From the NCBI GenBank assembly GCA_024280855.1, contig JAJRPG010000024.1, positions 21,136-85,135 of the forward strand: a stretch of 64,000 nt of DNA, given 5' to 3'. A model generated the notes under the pieces. That model made no database searches. It had not been told where the DNA came from and saw only the letters and a list, made by a program, of their open reading frames with translations. A program made the translations under genes and the position numbers. The stretch comes from Planctomycetota bacterium (GTDB taxonomy: Bacteria; Planctomycetota; Phycisphaerae; UBA1845). Positions 9,058 to 17,244 of the stretch are shown here, in pieces (within the stretch, counting starts at the first letter, position 1; the number at the start of each line of letters is the position of its first letter).

Positions 9058-11271
9058 TTATGGACAACTGGGAACACATGTACCTGTTGAGCAATCCGTA
9101 CCAAAGGGATACGGTTGGCTGGAAAATCCCAGAACAACACTGAGTATATCATCGCCAGCAATGATTGTGTTGGCTGTTTGAGGTACGAGGTCTACTCTGG
9201 CTTTATGAGGCGCGAATGGACTTAGCTGAAATGTGAGTACGACGGCAAGTACGTCGTTTGCAGTCACAAGCCCGTCAGGAGCCGCCCAATCTATACCATT
9301 GAAAACCCCAATCACATCTCCGTACTCGCGCGGCGATGGTACACTAGTCGTTACCGCAGCAAATGGCGTCGAAAATGCAATATCATCCAGCGTTGACTCA
9401 ACATCGTAAGAGTTACCCGGAGCGAATTCACATCCGCGAACATGTATAACGGTTTCTGGCCAAACACGAAATTCCGGAGCGTTAACCAATTGAGCGAAAA
9501 ATCCCGAAGCACCTTGGTCCTGAACATTACCTACGTATTTGAAACCGCCTCCTGGAACAGCTACCCGAATAGCGACAGTTTCACTTCCGTTTCCAGAAGG
9601 ATCAAAAGAAATATATCGATCTTTGGAGATGTTAAGTGGCGCAACCGCAGCTACTGGCGGTAAAGCTGCAGGTGGATCCGTGACTGCAACGCTTAGTCTG
9701 TAAAGCTGCGTCTGCCCATCTGCAGTATCAAGAACTCGCCCGCTCACGCGAATAAAATAAGACCCGGCGACTGCTAATCGTACATCAGAAAGAACCTCTT
9801 CGCTTCCGATAGCCAAGTCAGATTCTGCCATAGGCACGCCACAAGTCGCACCACAGGTTCCCCCCGGACACTCTAGAGACGAAGTACACATAAGACCGTT
9901 AGCACCACCGCCAATACATATATCGTTAGGCAAGCAATCCACATTAGTGGCACAAACATCGCCTATATTATCACCAGTCGCACAAACAAACCCGGCGGTG
10001 TTGAAAAGCTGAAGCTTCAGGTCTGAAGCCATCGTACTATTGATCGGGATACCTGGGGCTCCAGGGCAACTGCCATCGCCGTTTTGCGGGCTATTGTCAT
10101 AGGCAATCCCACGAGGCGATGCAAGGATTGTCACACCAGTTTCTTCGGTAACGGTAAACTGAAACCAATCTTCTTCGCTATCGTCATCGATACTCAAATT
10201 ATCGGTGAAGTTAATATTGGGTGACGGTACGAGCCCCACAATCTGTGAGTCTCCGATATTAAAAATACCCAAGTCTGTCGCTTCGGCCACGGTGTTATCA
10301 GGTTCAAATGGGTCGCCATGCTGCCGTTGGGCGGCGCGTACATCATCGTGCTGCAAACCATCAAAAGAAGTGTTGATGAACGGTTCCATGAGATGATTAC
10401 TATTGGAAGAACACAGATGGAAAAGACCAATGCCGTGTCCATGCTCGTGCATTAACACATTCCGAAAGAATCTGAAATTGTTGGCGCTATTCGCCCAATT
10501 ATTATCCGTGTCTATTACCATGTCTGCGTTGGTGGGGAAAAAGTTAAAAGCCAGGATATTCGATCCAGTCCCCCCATCGATTGATCGACCTGAAATTCGA
10601 ATGTCACCACGAGTGGCACTTCCTGGACTTGTGTTAAAAGCCGCGCCATCATCCCAGTCCACGCCCGCTTGAGTAATGCGCACATATGTATTGCCGTTAA
10701 GCTCTGTCCAACGCTCTAGAAACTGCTCGACTAAACTTACCCATGTTGCTCTACCGCCAGCGGCTGCAAACTGAGCATCAAAAGTAGCAAACATATCACT
10801 ACTGGCGCCAGCACCAGTACCGAAACTAGGGATGAATGTTCCGTCAGGAACTAAACTCCATGTAAGTGTTAATCCTTCTCCAACCGGCGTCCAACTTGTC
10901 CCAGTAAAAAAAGCAAGAGGGTTAGGTGGTGGTGGATTTCCTAGAAGTGGGTACTTCAATAGAATAGCCGCTTCTTCTTCAGGTGTCCCATGCGAGAAAC
11001 AGGTAAATGCAGGCTCCGTAGCAGCAAGGTGAAATGTCCGCAAGAATCCATCAAACTCATCCAAGTTTGATAGCGAACCTGCTAACAGCGCTTCATTCGC
11101 GCGATCACTTACACGGACATTTGCCCCTGATAATTGAGCCAGCCAAGAATCGCCTGACGATAATTCCACCATCGGCGATGACGGATGGCTAGACATCATG
11201 TGCGGAGCCATACAAAATGCTGCGAAAATCGCAACAAGACCACTAATTTTCACCAAAACGTGCCGTTTCAT
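9058..11271 (-). CDS. Secreted M10-type (matrixin) metalloprotease with dockerin-like tail
   Basis: This 737-residue protein has an N-terminal signal peptide. The metzincin zinc site is complete: HEHGHGIGLFH at residues about 275-285 (HExxHxxGxxH), with the Met-turn at about residue 295 (HLMEP). Residues about 305-540 look like a pre-peptidase-type beta domain interrupted by Cys-rich segments (CATNVDC, CTSSLECPGGTC). The C-terminus has a dockerin-like pair (DGLVTANDVLAVVLTF and IIAGDDILSVVLGF) and ends in CVPSCP, similar to the GCPVPCP end of the 1737-residue protein at 31.5 kb. It should cleave extracellular protein; the substrate is unknown. AGGG lies six bases before the ATG. Confidence 0.9.
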   Translation of the reverse strand: MKRHVLVKISGLVAIFAAFCMAPHMMSSHPSSPMVELSSGDSWLAQLSGANVRVSDRANEALLAGSLSNLDEFDGFLRTFHLAATEPAFTCFSHGTPEEEAAILLKYPLLGNPPPPNPLAFFTGTSWTPVGEGLTLTWSLVPDGTFIPSFGTGAGASSDMFATFDAQFAAAGGRATWVSLVEQFLERWTELNGNTYVRITQAGVDWDDGAAFNTSPGSATRGDIRISGRSIDGGTGSNILAFNFFPTNADMVIDTDNNWANSANNFRFFRNVLMHEHGHGIGLFHLCSSNSNHLMEPFINTSFDGLQHDDVRAAQRQHGDPFEPDNTVAEATDLGIFNIGDSQIVGLVPSPNINFTDNLSIDDDSEEDWFQFTVTEETGVTILASPRGIAYDNSPQNGDGSCPGAPGIPINSTMASDLKLQLFNTAGFVCATGDNIGDVCATNVDCLPNDICIGGGANGLMCTSSLECPGGTCGATCGVPMAESDLAIGSEEVLSDVRLAVAGSYFIRVSGRVLDTADGQTQLYRLSVAVTDPPAALPPVAAVAPLNISKDRYISFDPSGNGSETVAIRVAVPGGGFKYVGNVQDQGASGFFAQLVNAPEFRVWPETVIHVRGCEFAPGNSYDVESTLDDIAFSTPFAAVTTSVPSPREYGDVIGVFNGIDWAAPDGLVTANDVLAVVLTFQLSPFAPHKARVDLVPQTANTIIAGDDILSVVLGFSSQPYPFGTDCSTGTCVPSCP

Positions 11272-11582
11272 CTTTTCCCTCTTTCCTCGTCAATGACGCC
11301 CAGGCCCGGCCTTACTTTTTTGAAATATCTGCAGGTACAAACCGTAGGCCAGTGTAGCGGAAAATGACCTTAGAAAGCAACTTAATTCCTGCTATCCGCA
11401 GCGAATAACTTTCGCCTACATACTTATAGGCCCTGAACATCATGCCAGGCAACACGAAAGTTATTTCAGGCGTGCTTTAATCTTGTAGTGATTATGGTAG
11501 CTAAATGAGGTTCTGCATGAAGGCCCCCTCTCCGAATACGCTTTCAGCTAAACGAATATCGGGCGTAACGAAATCAATCATT
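11272..11582 (-). other. Intergenic region with an 11-base inverted repeat
   Basis: This gap lies upstream of the protease gene. AATAACTTTCG at 11404-11414 is repeated in inverse orientation as CGAAAGTTATT at 11455-11465, 40 bases apart. The arms could form a large hairpin or bind a dimeric regulator. No gene is seen. Confidence 0.4.
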
Positions 11583-12875
11583 CTACTTGTGTGAAGTTGT
11601 CTCCGCGGGTCTTCCCTCGAAACGATCCATGACCGCGCACGCTGTTGAATCACTCCAGACATTGATGGACGTCCGATACATATCCAACACGCGATCCACG
11701 GCTAGAATGAGTCCCACAGCTGAGATGGGCAGGCCTACGGCACTCAAGACCACCACCATCATCACCGTGCCAGCGTGCGGGATTCCGGCGGCGCCGATGC
11801 TGGCAAGTAAGGCTGTAATGGCTACGACGACCTGTTGACCAAAGGCTAATTCGTGTCCCGTGACCTGTGCGATGAATAGCACCGCTACGGCTTCGTAGAG
11901 CGCGGTGCCGTCCATGTTGATGGTCGCGCCTAGAGGTAACACAAATGAACTAATCCGGTTACTAATTCCGGCACGTTCCTCTACGCATGTAAGTGTCAGC
12001 GGAAGTGATCCATTGCTACTTGCTGTGCTGAACGCTGTAAGCAAAGCTGGAGACATAGCCTGGAAGTATGCCCAAGGGGAACGCTTGGCAATGAACACCA
12101 AAATCAGCGGGAGCGTGATGAATGCGTGGATGCTAAGGGCAATGGCTACGGTTAGCACATACCAGCCGAGGGCGCGAAAAACGTCGATGCCTTTCCCGGC
12201 TGAGGCGTATAGCATGAAGCCGAGAACGCCAATCGGAGCAAAACGAATGATGAACATAGTCATCTTCATCATGACTTCGTATGAGCTATTGAAAAACTTC
12301 GTCAAAAATTCGCGGGTCTCATCGCCTGAGGCGTTGATAAAAACGCCGAACATGATTGAGAAAAAGATCACACCAAGAATCGAACGATTACTCGGATCCG
12401 ACAACGAATTAAACGGATTGCCCGGAATGAGTGTAAACAACTGGTTCCACATCGTTTGGCCAAGTGTTTGTTCGACCATGTGAGGGGCGGCGGAAAGTGT
12501 TTCTGCGCCTTGTTCGAGAATAGCTAGGTTGGCTCCTTCGCCTGGTGAGATTACGTTGAAAACCAACATGCCGGTGACGATAGCTATCATGCTGGTGGAG
12601 AGGTAATAGAACATGGTTCGGCCACCAAGTCGGCCTAGCCCTTTGGCGTTGCCGGTGCAGGTGACGCCGGTTATTAGAGATGTCACGATGAGAGGGGCTA
12701 CGATCATGGAGAGTAGGCGCAGGAATACGTCGCCAACGCCTTTTCCGTACATGGCGACTGTTTGAGGGACAGACACGTCTATGTCACCTCGGTAGGCGAG
12801 ATAGTTTAGGGGTAGGCCAATGCCTGCGCCGAAAATCATGGCGATGAGTATCTGGTAATGAAGCTTTAATTTCAT
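11583..12875 (-). CDS. Dicarboxylate/amino acid:cation symporter
   Basis: This 430-residue inner-membrane protein belongs to the DAACS (GltP/DctA) family, which imports dicarboxylates or acidic amino acids together with Na+ or H+. The family signatures are visible: the serine-rich re-entrant loop (STASSNGSLPLTL) and the ion and substrate motif (GATINMDGTALYE). Eight transmembrane segments plus two hairpins are consistent with the hydropathy. Relatives share the AAGIPHAG-type second loop, seen here as GAAGIPHAGTV. The exact substrate cannot be told. It is monocistronic on the minus strand. Confidence 0.92.
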   Translation of the reverse strand: MKLKLHYQILIAMIFGAGIGLPLNYLAYRGDIDVSVPQTVAMYGKGVGDVFLRLLSMIVAPLIVTSLITGVTCTGNAKGLGRLGGRTMFYYLSTSMIAIVTGMLVFNVISPGEGANLAILEQGAETLSAAPHMVEQTLGQTMWNQLFTLIPGNPFNSLSDPSNRSILGVIFFSIMFGVFINASGDETREFLTKFFNSSYEVMMKMTMFIIRFAPIGVLGFMLYASAGKGIDVFRALGWYVLTVAIALSIHAFITLPLILVFIAKRSPWAYFQAMSPALLTAFSTASSNGSLPLTLTCVEERAGISNRISSFVLPLGATINMDGTALYEAVAVLFIAQVTGHELAFGQQVVVAITALLASIGAAGIPHAGTVMMVVVLSAVGLPISAVGLILAVDRVLDMYRTSINVWSDSTACAVMDRFEGRPAETTSHK

Positions 12876-12948
12876 GTTGCTATCTCAGTTTTGTTGACTC
12901 AAATGAACTTTGAGAAGATTAACAAGTCATTAACCATTGATAAGACAC

Positions 12949-12978
12949 GGATAAGCTGGTGCTACCCATGCCACCCTG
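12949..12978. repeat. Dispersed intergenic repeat, copy 1
   Basis: GGATAAGCTGGTGCTACCC followed by ATGCCACCCTG matches 39586-39617 (GGGTAAGCTAGGAGCTTACCC, then GTGCCACCCTG) with few differences. At 39.6 kb the first part is a perfect palindrome; here it has decayed. Confidence 0.45.
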
Positions 12979-13098
12979 CCTACTACTACCAAACCATCTA
13001 CTGTTGGCGAATGCTACACTAAGACAAGTGCAGACGACAATGTAGCTAAGATTGCAAATCACCCGTCTTCACATTTGTTGATTTTCACACCTTATTTA

Positions 13099-13127
13099 TT
13101 GACAAAAATGAGTATGTCGATTAGTGT
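13099..13127 (+). promoter_or_regulatory. Possible kdsB operon promoter
   Basis: A perfect TTGACA -35 box is followed after 17 bases by TAGTGT, a weak -10. It would drive the kdsB-pyrG-methylase group with a leader of about 45 bases. Confidence 0.35.
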
Positions 13128-13177
13128 TGCCTCGTGCTACAGTACGTTATGACATTTTCGATGCAACGGGTGGCAGG

Positions 13178-13987
13178 ATGAAAGCTACGGCGATCATCCC
13201 GGCTCGCTTCGCCTCCACACGATTCCCTGGGAAACCCCTCGCTAAAGACACTGGCAAGTACCTCGTTCAACATGTGTACGAACAGGTTGCAAGCTGCCCT
13301 GCTATTGGTGATGTAGTCGTAGCTACGGATGATGAGCGTATTGCTCAGGCGGTTGAATCGTTTGGCGGTCGTTACTGCATGACACGGTCCGATCATCCTA
13401 GCGGTACCGACCGCATAGCGGAGGCTGTTTCACAGCTTGGGCTTAGTGATGACGCTCTTGTGCTGAACGTGCAAGGCGATGAGCCTGACATTAGTTCAGA
13501 CGTTTTGGTAAGGCTGGTCCATGACATGTTAGAAAGTCACAACAGTTGTCGTATCGGCACGCTGGCTTGCCCATTTTGTGATGATGGACCTAAGTCCGGC
13601 GCGGGGTCGCCTGCTGATCCAAATTGTGTCAAAGTTGTCGTAGACGAAACGGACAAGGCGTTGTATTTTTCACGCAGCCTGATTCCCTACCCGCGCGAAA
13701 CCGAAGGCGTGGTCGATCAGCCTTCTCGCTGGCTATTGCATGTTGGCGTTTACGCTTTTCGTGTTGATACGTTGCAGCGAATCGTTGGGGATAAAAAGGT
13801 GAGTGGCCAGTCGCTGGAAGCAAGCGAGTCACTAGAACAGTTACGTTGGTTGGCGATGGGCGAAGATATTAAAGTCTCCATCGTTGACCATTATGCGGTT
13901 GGAATAGATACGCCAGAAGATTACGCTGCTTTCGTCGAAAGATTTCAGCACAATCAAAACAAGACCCAAGCCGAGGTGCCCCTATGA
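13178..13987 (+). CDS. kdsB: 3-deoxy-manno-octulosonate cytidylyltransferase (CMP-Kdo synthetase)
   Basis: This enzyme activates Kdo with CTP to give CMP-Kdo for lipopolysaccharide core assembly in the cytoplasm. From the ATG at 13178 the protein (269 residues) begins KATAIIPARFASTRFPGKPL, the conserved nucleotide-binding N-terminus of KdsB. Other family blocks are VVVATDDERI, LNVQGDEPDI, and a GIDTPEDYAAF C-terminal segment. An upstream in-frame codon at 13124 is unlikely to be the start. Its stop overlaps the pyrG ATG (ATGA). The pairing is sensible: pyrG makes the CTP that KdsB consumes. The gene implies a Gram-negative outer membrane containing Kdo. Confidence 0.95.
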   Translation: MKATAIIPARFASTRFPGKPLAKDTGKYLVQHVYEQVASCPAIGDVVVATDDERIAQAVESFGGRYCMTRSDHPSGTDRIAEAVSQLGLSDDALVLNVQGDEPDISSDVLVRLVHDMLESHNSCRIGTLACPFCDDGPKSGAGSPADPNCVKVVVDETDKALYFSRSLIPYPRETEGVVDQPSRWLLHVGVYAFRVDTLQRIVGDKKVSGQSLEASESLEQLRWLAMGEDIKVSIVDHYAVGIDTPEDYAAFVERFQHNQNKTQAEVPL

Positions 13988-15783
13988 GTTCTAAAAATGT
14001 TCTTTCATCGCTCACTCACGCCAGCGACGATACAGAATTCTTCACGCCGATGCCCTCAGCGTATGAGCCTGGCAAGACTAAATATGTCGTGGTCTTTGGG
14101 ACCGTCATGAGCGGCCTGGGCAAAGGTATCTTCTCCAGCTCCCTGGCTAAAATTTTCAAGGACAAAGGACTAAGCGTCTCCCCTATCAAACTCGAAGGCT
14201 ACTTAAACCGCGATAGCGGCACACTTAATCCTCACCGTCATGGCGAAGTGTTCGTGCTTGACGATGGTGTTGAATGCGACATGGACCTTGGTACTTACGA
14301 GCGCATGCTCAATATGGACCTGAGTCGTCTGAATTTCACGACCAGTGGCCAAATTTTCTCCTCGGTTCTCGATAAAGAGCGGCAGGGTAAATATCTTGGC
14401 CGCGATGTGCAGATGATTCCGCATGTTACCGGCGAAGTGAAATTGCGACTGCGTGAATTGGCTGTGGCGACGGAAGCGGATGTTGTCTTTGTCGAAATCG
14501 GCGGCACGGTCGGCGACGTGGAGAATGCGTATTACATCGAAGCCGTGCGCGAAATGGCCTTTGAAGAAGGTCGAGATAATTTCTGTTTCGTAGCACTAAC
14601 TTATATTGTCGAACCGAAAATTTTGGGTGAGCAAAAATCAAAGCCCGCCCAGATGAACCTCAAGCTACTCAACGCAGCCGGTATTCATCCAAACATTATT
14701 GCTTGTCGGGCGAGCGGACCGGTTGATAAAAAAGTGCGCGAGAAAATTGCGTTATTTGCCAATGTGCCGATGGAAGACGTTTTCTCTATGCACGATAGCG
14801 ATAGTGTCTATGTCGTGCCGGAAATGCTTCGCGGCGCAGGGATTGATACCACAGTCCTTAAGCTGCTAGGGCTAACTGATCGGGCGGATAATGTCGCAGA
14901 AGAACGCGCTAGAAAAACCTGGGCGAATTACATCGCACGTTTTCGCGCGGCTGCCAACCCTATTAAAATTGGCATCATTGGAAAATACACGGCGGTTCGT
15001 GATAGCTATGCGAGCATTATTCAGTCTGTCGAACACGCCGGAACGCATCTTGGCGCTAAAGTTCAATTAGAATGGGTTGATAGTACGGACCTTAACGAAG
15101 ACAACGTTGGGCAGCAGCTAGACGATTTGCATGGCGTAATAGTGCCTGGCGGTTTTGGTTTTCGTGGCGTAGATGGCAAGCTGGCGTGTATTCGTTATGC
15201 CAGAGAGCATGGCGTACCGTATCTTGGCTTGTGTTATGGCATGCAGATAGCCGTGATTGAATTCGCTAGAAATGTTTGTGGCCTTGCGCATGCCAATAGC
15301 GCTGAAATAGAGTTGGACTGCCCTGAGCCTGTCATTGATTTGTTACCTGAACAGAAAAAGATAGAAGGTCTTGGCGGAAACATGAGGCTGGGCGGTTTTG
15401 ACGTGGCTATTACGGAAGATACGCTTGCTTATAGGCTATTTGGAAACCGCGATCATATTCGACTTCGCTTCCGTCATCGCTACGAGGTCAATCCTGACTA
15501 TATCGAAAAACTGGAATCTCATGGATTGATTTTCTCTGGTAGAAGCCCGGCTGCTCCGATTATGCAGATTTTGGAATTGTCACCGGACAAGCATCCGTTC
15601 TTCATGGCGACCCAGGCGCATCCAGAGTTGACGAGCCGACCTTTGGACCCTCAGCCTATGTTCCTTGGTTTTATCAGAGCAGCGATTCAACGAAGCGGTG
15701 TAGATGAGTCAGCTATTCCTTCTTTGGAAGTGGATGGCGTGCCCCACCGTCAATCATCCGACGCCGCAGCGCCCACCGCATGA
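13984..15783 (+). CDS. pyrG: CTP synthase, divergent clade
   Basis: This 599-residue enzyme converts UTP to CTP using ATP and glutamine. The N-terminal amidoligase domain (about residues 30-300) has the P-loop SGLGKG, HGEVFVLDDG, DMDLGTYER and VEIGGTVGD. The C-terminal class I glutamine amidotransferase domain has the nucleophile Cys in GLCYGMQ and the HPE motif in QAHPELTSRP. Several usually invariant stretches differ: TGGVVSSLGKG reads FGTVMSGLGKG, LDPYINVDPGT reads LEGYLNRDSGT, and the TKPTQHSV region reads SKPAQMNL. An extra 25-residue N-terminal extension precedes the domain. The gene overlaps kdsB and the downstream methylase gene by four bases each. Confidence 0.93.
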   Translation: MSSKNVLSSLTHASDDTEFFTPMPSAYEPGKTKYVVVFGTVMSGLGKGIFSSSLAKIFKDKGLSVSPIKLEGYLNRDSGTLNPHRHGEVFVLDDGVECDMDLGTYERMLNMDLSRLNFTTSGQIFSSVLDKERQGKYLGRDVQMIPHVTGEVKLRLRELAVATEADVVFVEIGGTVGDVENAYYIEAVREMAFEEGRDNFCFVALTYIVEPKILGEQKSKPAQMNLKLLNAAGIHPNIIACRASGPVDKKVREKIALFANVPMEDVFSMHDSDSVYVVPEMLRGAGIDTTVLKLLGLTDRADNVAEERARKTWANYIARFRAAANPIKIGIIGKYTAVRDSYASIIQSVEHAGTHLGAKVQLEWVDSTDLNEDNVGQQLDDLHGVIVPGGFGFRGVDGKLACIRYAREHGVPYLGLCYGMQIAVIEFARNVCGLAHANSAEIELDCPEPVIDLLPEQKKIEGLGGNMRLGGFDVAITEDTLAYRLFGNRDHIRLRFRHRYEVNPDYIEKLESHGLIFSGRSPAAPIMQILELSPDKHPFFMATQAHPELTSRPLDPQPMFLGFIRAAIQRSGVDESAIPSLEVDGVPHRQSSDAAAPTA

Positions 15784-16853
15784 CCCCCAACCAAGGTTTA
15801 GGCGTGGCATCAGCCAAAACGCCCTTTCTCTTTCCCTCTACCAGATATCAAGGTAGCAAGCGGAAAATCGCTCAGCGAATTGTCTCCGAATTAAGCGAAT
15901 TGGATTATGCGAGCGTGCTCGACGCCTTCGGAGGGACAGGGGCGGTTTCTTATGCTTTCAAAATTGCGGGGAAACACGTCACCTATAACGACACCTTGCG
16001 GTTTAATGAACAAATTGGGGTTGCACTCATAGAAAACGACTCTGTTACGCTAGATGACGATGCAACTGCGAACATTGGCGAGCGTCGCGATGGTGTCACT
16101 TACGGATCAGTAATCCAAAATAATTTTAGCGGCATCTACTTCACGGACGAGGAAAATCAATGGCTTGATGTAGCCGTTGGGAATATCCGCGCGATGGGAA
16201 ATAGATTCGCTCAATCTCTTGCATGGTTTTCATTGTTCCAATCTGCGATGAGTAAGCGGCCTTACAATCTTTTTCATAGGCGCAATTTGTACATGCGCAC
16301 GTCTGAAGTCGAGCGGTCCTTTGGCAATAAAAAAACCTGGGATCGAAGTTTTGAGGATCATTTCCGCAAATTCGCAGCACTAGCGAATGCTTCGATTGTT
16401 GATGGCGGAAACCATTGCGTCGCGTGCTGCAAAGATGCGATGGACTTTAACGCGCGAGATATGGACTTGGTGTATATCGACCCGCCTTATGTTAGCGCGT
16501 CAGGAACAGGCGTTGACTACCACAGCTTTTACCATTTTCTTGAGGGTATGATGCACTACGACGATTGGTCTGGCATGATCGATCGGAATTCCAAACATCT
16601 TCGATTGCTATCCGAAAAAAATGGCTGGTGTAGCGAGAAGACAAACGAAAAGATGTTTCATCTCATATTCGAAAAATACGAATCATGCCTGATAGCTGTT
16701 TCTTATCGAAGCGACGGAAGCCCGTCGATTGAAGTGTTAGTTTCGCTGCTGAATCGTTTTAAGGCTAACGTCCGCGTGGTGGACATTTCTCGGCATCAAT
16801 ACGCCCTGTCGAATCGCAAGAATACACGTGAAATGCTTATTGTCGGATTTTAG
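15780..16853 (+). CDS. D12-class adenine-specific DNA methyltransferase
   Basis: This 357-residue protein should transfer a methyl group from S-adenosylmethionine to adenine N6 in DNA. The N-terminal GSKRK and the AdoMet motif DAFGGTGAVSYAF are followed by the catalytic DPPY (IDPPYVSAS) in the second half and the C-terminal YALSNRKNTREMLIVG block, as in the MethyltransfD12 (Dam/M.DpnIIA) family. No restriction endonuclease gene lies beside it, so it may be an orphan methylase; the recognition site is unknown. Its ATG overlaps the pyrG stop (ATGA), so it is translationally coupled to a core metabolic gene. Confidence 0.9.
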   Translation: MTPNQGLGVASAKTPFLFPSTRYQGSKRKIAQRIVSELSELDYASVLDAFGGTGAVSYAFKIAGKHVTYNDTLRFNEQIGVALIENDSVTLDDDATANIGERRDGVTYGSVIQNNFSGIYFTDEENQWLDVAVGNIRAMGNRFAQSLAWFSLFQSAMSKRPYNLFHRRNLYMRTSEVERSFGNKKTWDRSFEDHFRKFAALANASIVDGGNHCVACCKDAMDFNARDMDLVYIDPPYVSASGTGVDYHSFYHFLEGMMHYDDWSGMIDRNSKHLRLLSEKNGWCSEKTNEKMFHLIFEKYESCLIAVSYRSDGSPSIEVLVSLLNRFKANVRVVDISRHQYALSNRKNTREMLIVGF

Positions 16854-17244
16854 ATGATATAAAAGTCCTAATATGATCCGCCTGAAAACCCTTAGGTATT
16901 TCACGCCCGGTGGTACAGCGCCACTGTAATTACATGCCCAAGTAAACTAATATTGATGCACTTCCGATGATACCCTCAGCGATGAATTGCATGCGGTTGG
17001 GGAATAGCCCTTGAGGTTCAAACCTTACTGATCTCAAGAATCTGAGTACTGCTACCCAGTATAGAGATTGCGTTCATACGATATTTGATGATCGCTGTAG
17101 TCACCCCGACCGTAGTCATTTCCAACAGTGACAGAGGTGTCACAGAATGATGCGCGGGTAAATGTCTAGCTTTACGCAAAAAGAAGTCGTGAGAGTTCAG
17201 TATTCGGGAAAGATAATGTATTACATCAAGAATTGGGGGAGTTT
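16854..17244 (+). other. Intergenic region upstream of the HDOD-GGDEF gene
   Basis: This 391-base gap holds the two-block element at 17036-17073 and a small hairpin at 17128-17143 (GTGAC/GTCAC). I compared it with c-di-GMP riboswitch consensus features and saw no match. No gene is seen. Confidence 0.4.
17036..17073 (+). promoter_or_regulatory. Two-block intergenic element, copy 1
   Basis: AAGAATCT, then TACTG-CTACC-CAGTA (a small hairpin), then TAGAGATTGCGT. The same blocks in the same order occur at 49645-49692 on the same strand, with a 16-base insert before the last block. It lies about 170 bases upstream of the HDOD-GGDEF start. Its role is unknown. Confidence 0.4.

Larger units (their letters stand above)
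12876..13177 (+). other. Intergenic region upstream of kdsB
   Basis: This gap between divergent genes carries one copy of a dispersed repeat (12949-12978) and a possible promoter (13099-13127). A weak upstream extension of the kdsB frame to 13124 is less likely to be translated. Nothing else is seen. Confidence 0.4.

Noticed and set aside
16854..17244. c-di-GMP riboswitch upstream of the GGDEF gene
   Set aside because: Consensus segments are not found; only a short hairpin and the two-block element are seen.
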